Source of the DNA: UBA8752 sp036159995 | GTDB taxonomy: Bacteria; Bacteroidota; Bacteroidia; Flavobacteriales_D; Sanyastnellaceae | Assembly: GCA_036159995.1 (NCBI GenBank) | Contig: JAYYEI010000026.1 | Span: 1-35,406, forward strand | DNA length: 35,406 nt | Reading direction: 5' to 3' | Shown here: piece by piece, positions 30,917 through 35,406 of the stretch | How the letters are laid out: each line of letters opens with the position of its first letter | How positions within the stretch are numbered: position 1 is the stretch's first letter | Made by a program: the position numbers and the translations under genes | Notes under the pieces: generated by a model | The model's database searches: none | Told to the model about the DNA's origin: nothing | The model's input: the letters and a program-made list of their open reading frames with translations, nothing else

Positions 30917-33841
30917 ATGCAGAACAAGAGTGCCGTCCTGATCTTTACGGTGCTGCTCGCATTGGCGACCCTGTACACGCTCAGCTTCAACTACTTCTCG
31001 AGCCAGTTCGAGAACGAAGCGCAAGTGCAGGGAGTCTATGAGGCGGAACAGCTGCTCGACGCCGGTCAAATCACCGACGCCCAGTTTGACGCCACCGCGG
31101 CCAAGGAAGCCAAGGACTTCCTCCGGGCCAAAGGAGACTCCGCCATCGTCCCGGTCATCGGCAAGACCTACCGGGAGGCCAAAGAGCGCGAGCTGAATCT
31201 CGGACTCGACCTCCGCGGAGGCATGAGCGTGACCCTCGAGGTCTCCATTCCCGACCTCGTGATCGCCCTCGCCGATTACAGCACGAACGAGCAATTCCGC
31301 GCTGCAGTGGACCAGGCCAAGGCCGACCGCCGCAACTCCAACGCCGACTTCATCACCCTCTTCGGACAGGCCTGGGCCGCCCAGGGAGGCGACGTCGAGC
31401 TCTGGCGCATCTTCCACAACATGGAGAACCGGGACCTCTTCCCGCAGAAGAGCACCGACGACGAGATCCTCGCCATCCTCCGTGCGGAAGCTGAGACGGC
31501 CATCAACAACACCGAGAACATCATCCGGAAGCGGATCGACCAGCTCGGTGTGGCCCAGCCCAACGTGCAGAAGCTGTCCTTCAGCGGGCGCATCCTGGTC
31601 GAGCTCCCGGGCATCGATGACCCGGCCCGCGCCCGGAAGCAACTGAAGTCCACCGCAAACCTCGAGTTCTGGGAGACCTGGTTCAATGAGGAAGTGGCCC
31701 AACGCATCGCCGACGCCAACGTGGCCGCCGGCCAGGCCCTCAGCCCCGACCTCTACGCCGAGGAAGCCCCTGCCGACAGCGCCCTGACCACGGACCAGCT
31801 CCGGGCCAAGAACCCGCTGTTTGCCGTGTTGCAACCCGAGCGCACCGCCCGGACCAGCATCGTCGGATACTCCGTGCAGGCGGACACCGGCAAGGTCAAC
31901 GACATCCTCGCCATGCCGGCCGTCAAGGCCGCCCTCGGCAACGACGTGCGTCTCCTTTGGAGCGCCAAGAGCAACGGCAACGTGTCCACGCTTTACGCCA
32001 TCCAGGATCAGAGTGGTCGTGGCAAGGCCAAGCTGGACGGCAAGAGCATCGTCGACGCCCGCGTCGGCTATGACGAAATCGGAGACGTGGTCTGCAACAT
32101 GACCATGAACGGAGAAGGCGCCGGCATCTGGGGACAGATGACCAAGGCCGCCGCCGCTGATAACAACCGGGCCGTCGCCGTGGTGCTGGACAACCTCGTG
32201 TTCTCCGCACCCAACGTCAACAGCCCCATCCTGAATGGACGCTCCCAGATCAGCTTCGGCACCGGCCAGACCGCCGAGCAGAAGCTCCAGGAGGCCGAGG
32301 ACCTGTCCAGCCTGCTCAAGGCCGGCTCCCTCCCCGCCCCCGCCCGCATTGTGGACGAGGTGTCCGTCGGACCGCAGCTTGGTGAGGACAACATTCGCGC
32401 CGGTCTCAGCAGCTTCGTCTTCGCCCTCCTCGTGGTGCTGGTCTACATGATCTTCTACTACCGTGGAGCCGGCGTGGTGAGCAACATCGCGCTCATCGCC
32501 AACCTCTTCTTCCTCATCGGCGCCCTCGCCTCCCTCGGCGCGGCCTTGACCCTCCCGGGAATCGCCGGAATCGTCTTGACCATCGGTATGGCCGTCGACG
32601 CCAACGTGCTCATCTACGAGCGCGTACGAGAGGAAATGCGCGCCGGCAAGGGACTCGCCGGAGCCGTCCAGGAAGGCTACTCGAAGGCCTACAGCGCCAT
32701 CATCGACGCCAACATCACGACGCTCCTCACGGCGATCATCCTTTACAGCTTCGGTAGCGGCGCCATCCGCGGCTTCGCCACGACGCTCATGGTCGGCATC
32801 TTCACCTCGCTGTTCAGTGCCATCGTGCTGACCCGCCTCGTGTTCTTCACCCGCATGGAGAACAAGAAGGGCATGTCCTTCTCCTCCAAGATGACGGAGA
32901 ACTGGTTCACCAACACGGCCGTGCCGTTCATCGCCCGCCGCCGCCTGGCTTACATCGCGAGCGCGCTGGTCATCGCCGGTGGTTTCGCGAGCCTGTCCAC
33001 GAAGGGCCTGAACTACGGGGTGGAATTCACCGGAGGCTCCACGTTCGACGTGACCTTCGAGCAGCCGGTCGACATGGAGGTCCTCCGCGGCTCCCTCAGC
33101 GCAGCCTTCACCGAAGACGGCACGCCGGGCAACCCGATCGTCCAGACCAAGGAAAGCGACCGGAAGGTGCGGATCATGACCAACTACATGATCGACAGCG
33201 AGGCCGAGAACCAGGATGAGCAAATCCAAGGCGCCCTCAAGAGCGGCCTCGAGTCCGCCGGTGCCGCCGGATACATCATCGACCGCTACAACAAGGTCGA
33301 CGGCACGATCAGCGACGATTTCCGCCGCGGCGCCACCAATGCCACGGTCTTCTCGCTGATTGTCATCTTCCTGTACATCTTCATCCGCTTCCGCAAGTGG
33401 CAATACGGCCTCGGCGCCCTCGTCGCCATGGTCCACGACGTGCTGATCGTGCTCTCGCTCTTCAGCATCTTCTGGGGCATCCTCCCGTTCACCATGGAGA
33501 TCGACCAGGCGTTCATCGCCGCCATCCTGACGGTCATCGGTTACTCCATCAACGACACAGTGGTCGTCTTCGATCGCATCCGGGAGTACTTCGGCCTCTA
33601 CGGCACGAAGAAGGACCGCAAGGAGGTGTTCAACCTGGCCCTCAACAGCACGTTGAGCCGGACCATCAACACGTCCCTCTCCACGTTCGTGGTGCTGCTG
33701 ACCATTTTCCTCTTTGGAGGGGACAACATCAAAGGCTTCGTCTTCGCCCTCATGGTGGGGGTCGTGGTCGGCACCTACAGCTCGATTTTCATCGCCACCC
33801 CGACGGTGGTTGACCTGAGCCGGGACACCGCGAAGGCCTGA
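30917..33841 (+). CDS. secDF: Protein-export membrane protein SecDF (fused)
   Basis: A 974-residue fusion of SecD and SecF, which uses the proton gradient to pull pre-proteins through SecYEG from the periplasmic side. Helix 1 is at residues 5-25, and LGLDLRGGMSVTLEV (about 94) opens the first periplasmic P1 domain. The SecD membrane part shows GIAGIVLTIGMAVDANVLIY and ERVREEMR. The SecF half begins near residue 670, with GLNYGVEFTGGSTFDVTF (about 697), then AAILTVIGYSINDTVVVFD and RIREY, and ends SIFIATPTVV. The single-chain form is standard in Bacteroidota. Its start lies 100 bases from the divergent DUF4159 gene, an exact -7 element precedes it and a strong terminator follows, so it is a single-gene unit. 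Confidence 0.96.
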   Translation: MQNKSAVLIFTVLLALATLYTLSFNYFSSQFENEAQVQGVYEAEQLLDAGQITDAQFDATAAKEAKDFLRAKGDSAIVPVIGKTYREAKERELNLGLDLRGGMSVTLEVSIPDLVIALADYSTNEQFRAAVDQAKADRRNSNADFITLFGQAWAAQGGDVELWRIFHNMENRDLFPQKSTDDEILAILRAEAETAINNTENIIRKRIDQLGVAQPNVQKLSFSGRILVELPGIDDPARARKQLKSTANLEFWETWFNEEVAQRIADANVAAGQALSPDLYAEEAPADSALTTDQLRAKNPLFAVLQPERTARTSIVGYSVQADTGKVNDILAMPAVKAALGNDVRLLWSAKSNGNVSTLYAIQDQSGRGKAKLDGKSIVDARVGYDEIGDVVCNMTMNGEGAGIWGQMTKAAAADNNRAVAVVLDNLVFSAPNVNSPILNGRSQISFGTGQTAEQKLQEAEDLSSLLKAGSLPAPARIVDEVSVGPQLGEDNIRAGLSSFVFALLVVLVYMIFYYRGAGVVSNIALIANLFFLIGALASLGAALTLPGIAGIVLTIGMAVDANVLIYERVREEMRAGKGLAGAVQEGYSKAYSAIIDANITTLLTAIILYSFGSGAIRGFATTLMVGIFTSLFSAIVLTRLVFFTRMENKKGMSFSSKMTENWFTNTAVPFIARRRLAYIASALVIAGGFASLSTKGLNYGVEFTGGSTFDVTFEQPVDMEVLRGSLSAAFTEDGTPGNPIVQTKESDRKVRIMTNYMIDSEAENQDEQIQGALKSGLESAGAAGYIIDRYNKVDGTISDDFRRGATNATVFSLIVIFLYIFIRFRKWQYGLGALVAMVHDVLIVLSLFSIFWGILPFTMEIDQAFIAAILTVIGYSINDTVVVFDRIREYFGLYGTKKDRKEVFNLALNSTLSRTINTSLSTFVVLLTIFLFGGDNIKGFVFALMVGVVVGTYSSIFIATPTVVDLSRDTAKA

Positions 33842-33863
33842 TCGAAGGCTCAACCGATTTCAG

Positions 33864-33891
33864 AAAGCCCCGCCCTCGAGCGGGGCTTTTT
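33864..33891 (+). terminator. Rho-independent terminator of secDF
   Basis: A ten-pair perfect stem AAAGCCCCGC / GCGGGGCTTT with loop CCTCGA, then a T-run (33887-33891), 22 bases after the secDF stop. Confidence 0.9.
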
Positions 33892-33989
33892 CCGTTTCAT
33901 CTGCGAAGAAATTTGTGAGCGTACTGTATAATTCACGTTGAGCGCGATGTATAGATAGATAATATTTACTCGGTTCGAACATCTCTCGG

Positions 33990-33996
33990 TACTTTG
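33990..33996 (+). promoter_or_regulatory. -7-like element TACTTTG before HYR gene
   Basis: TACTTTG 21 bases before the ATG at 34018, inside an AT-rich stretch (33900-33975). TTTACTCGG about 21 bases upstream is a possible -33 element. Confidence 0.45.
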
Positions 33997-34017
33997 CTAG
34001 TGCCAAATTCTGTACCG

Positions 34018-35406
34018 ATGCGCTTTTTGAACGCCTTCGCCGGCCTCAGCCTTCTCCTGGCTTCTGCCGCGACCTCCACGGTCTCCGCCCAATGTCCCCC
34101 AGACACTGAGGCTCCCGTGATCACCAACATGCCTGCCAACATTCTGCAAACGGCAGAACCAGGCATCTGCGGTGCCACGATTTCATGGACCATTCCCACC
34201 GCCACTGACAATTGTGAAGTGACGTCCTTCAGCGCTGACCAGGTACCGGATGATTTCTACTCCGTGGGCATCACCACTGTGACGTACACGGCCATGGATG
34301 CAGAAGGCAACATGTCGGCCGCAAGCTTCACCATCACCATCACAGATGATGAAGATCCGAGCATTTCCGACATGCCGGCGGACATTAGTGCGAACAACGA
34401 TACGGGCAACTGCAGTTCAATCGTGACCTGGGATGCTCCTAGTGCAGACGACAATTGCGGCATCAGCACCCTCACAAGCGATCACGATTCAGGAGACGCC
34501 TTCCCAGTCGGCACCACCACGGTGACTTACACGGCGACCGATGTCAATGGCAACAGCATCACAGATAGTTTTGACATCACGGTCACCGACAATGAGGCTC
34601 CGTCGGCAGCGGCCAGCGATTTGACCCTTGTGCTCGACGCATCAGGAGCGGCCAGCACCACCGCGGCCGCTGTAAACAACGGCTCTTCTGACAACTGCAA
34701 CATCGCGTCGATTGATCTCAGTCAGACCGACTTCGACTGCACCCACTTGGGCAACAACACCGTGACTTTGACCGTCACAGACATCCACAGCAATCAGAGC
34801 ACAGCCACAGCCACGATCACGGTACAGGACAATCAGGCTCCAGCCATTGCTCAGATGGCAGACATCAGCGCCACCAATGACGCCAACAACTGCTCTGCTG
34901 TCGTGACATGGACAGACCCTGCCGTCACGGACAACTGCACCTACACGCTGACCACCGACATCGCCAGCGGTGCAACGTTTAACGTTGGTGTGACCACGGT
35001 GACGTATTCCGTGACGGATGCAGGTGGCAACACAGACGCCATGTCTTTCGATGTGACAGTGACAGACACCCAAGCTCCCACCATCTCCGGGATGCCGGCC
35101 GCAGACATCATTCAGGGGACCGATGCTGGCGTCTGCACTGCCGCAGTGACGTGGTCCGCTCCGACCGCTACGGACAACTGCACTACCGATGCTGTGGGCA
35201 ATCCTGCCAATGTGATGTTGACCTCCACGCATCAGCCTGGCAGTGACTTCGCGATTGGCACCACCACGGTGACTTACACCGCCATTGACATTTATGGCAA
35301 CACCAGCACAGCCACCTTCGACGTGATCGTCACCAGCACAGACACCGACGGCGATGGCATCTGCGACACCGGAGACAATTGCTCCGACACGGAGGCCTGC
35401 AACTAT
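34018..35406 (+). CDS. HYR-repeat surface adhesin (3' end beyond window)
   Basis: The frame is open from the ATG at 34018 to the last base (463 codons), so the gene is cut by the window. A signal peptide (FAGLSLLLASAATSTVSAQ) is followed by five HYR-type Ig-like repeats of about 85 residues. Each opens with a D-x-E/Q-A/D-P segment (TEAPVI, DEDPSI, NEAPSA, NQAPAI, TQAPTI), contains a C-x-A/S-x-V-x-W strand and an A-x-x-DNC motif, and ends with G-x-T-T-V-T-Y-T then a D-x-x-GN turn. Repeat three is the most diverged. The last visible residues, DTDGDGICDTGDNCSDTEAC followed by NY, start a calcium-type DxDGDG loop and a CxDxxACNY unit, like the GCTD repeats in the CotH protein. A large T9SS-exported adhesin is likely, but the sorting end lies outside the window. 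Slightly AT-richer than its neighbours. Confidence 0.88.
   Translation, partial: MRFLNAFAGLSLLLASAATSTVSAQCPPDTEAPVITNMPANILQTAEPGICGATISWTIPTATDNCEVTSFSADQVPDDFYSVGITTVTYTAMDAEGNMSAASFTITITDDEDPSISDMPADISANNDTGNCSSIVTWDAPSADDNCGISTLTSDHDSGDAFPVGTTTVTYTATDVNGNSITDSFDITVTDNEAPSAAASDLTLVLDASGAASTTAAAVNNGSSDNCNIASIDLSQTDFDCTHLGNNTVTLTVTDIHSNQSTATATITVQDNQAPAIAQMADISATNDANNCSAVVTWTDPAVTDNCTYTLTTDIASGATFNVGVTTVTYSVTDAGGNTDAMSFDVTVTDTQAPTISGMPAADIIQGTDAGVCTAAVTWSAPTATDNCTTDAVGNPANVMLTSTHQPGSDFAIGTTTVTYTAIDIYGNTSTATFDVIVTSTDTDGDGICDTGDNCSDTEACNY

Noticed and set aside
30884..33853. A 989-codon open frame antisense to secDF
   Set aside because: Its protein is rich in Val, Asp, Gly and His with no domain; it is the complement of a GC-rich coding frame whose third positions avoid A/T, which removes stops on the other strand.

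Overview
The window looks like chromosome of a GC-rich member of the Bacteroidota, probably a marine or aquatic Flavobacteriales-type organism. This rests on three observations. First, secreted proteins carry type IX secretion (T9SS) C-terminal sorting domains, both type A (599-1249, 6746-8047) and the gliding-motility type B (11645-14227). Second, TAnnTTTG-like -7 promoter elements recur just upstream of start codons, while good Shine-Dalgarno sequences are almost absent. Third, several families are typical of the phylum: a one-piece SecDF, DUF5606, a PafA phosphatase, OmpA proteins with an N-terminal jelly-roll, and Cys-Thr-Asp (GCTD) and HYR repeat proteins. The genus cannot be read from the sequence.

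Layout: 1-3.0 kb holds a GNAT acetyltransferase, a small T9SS cargo protein, a PEGA lipoprotein, a DUF1569 (DinB-like) protein and a 54-residue zinc-ribbon protein. 3.3-5.9 kb is a large secreted CotH-kinase protein. 6.2-6.6 kb on the minus strand is the tmRNA gene ssrA. 6.7-9.1 kb (minus) holds a two-domain T9SS cargo and a DUF3089 lipoprotein hydrolase. 9.2-16.9 kb holds a saccharopine/alanine-dehydrogenase-like enzyme, a TonB-like protein on the minus strand, a Cys/Lys-rich secreted peptide, a lectin-domain T9SS adhesin, L-2-hydroxyglutarate oxidase and a UMF1-type MFS transporter.

16.9-22.7 kb (minus) reads as one tight run: DUF5606, 3-hydroxyacyl-CoA dehydrogenase, holA, hemE, and two paralogous OmpA proteins. 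An HSDR_N-type nuclease-fold protein (minus) is divergent from a plus-strand operon at 23.4-29.4 kb with overlapping genes: acyl-CoA ligase, PAP2 phosphatase, fluoride channel crcB, alkaline phosphatase pafA and an M61 peptidase. A duplicated DUF4389 membrane protein follows, its stop abutting a convergent DUF4159 protein. secDF and its strong terminator come next. The window ends inside a HYR-repeat adhesin.

Housekeeping functions (trans-translation, replication clamp loading, haem synthesis, Sec export) are interleaved with envelope and surface functions. SecDF would help export the many signal-peptide proteins here, and a T9SS encoded elsewhere would move the cargo across the outer membrane. 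Base composition is uneven: 3181-3240 has 29 G+C of 60, while 24541-24600 has 39 of 60. The stretch from about 1.3 to 6.2 kb and the final HYR gene look less GC-rich than the rest. I see no transposase, integrase, CRISPR array or tRNA. No clearly new multi-gene system stands out; the best leads are the CotH protein with a dockerin-like tail, the run of near-leaderless promoters, and the overlapping OmpA pair.
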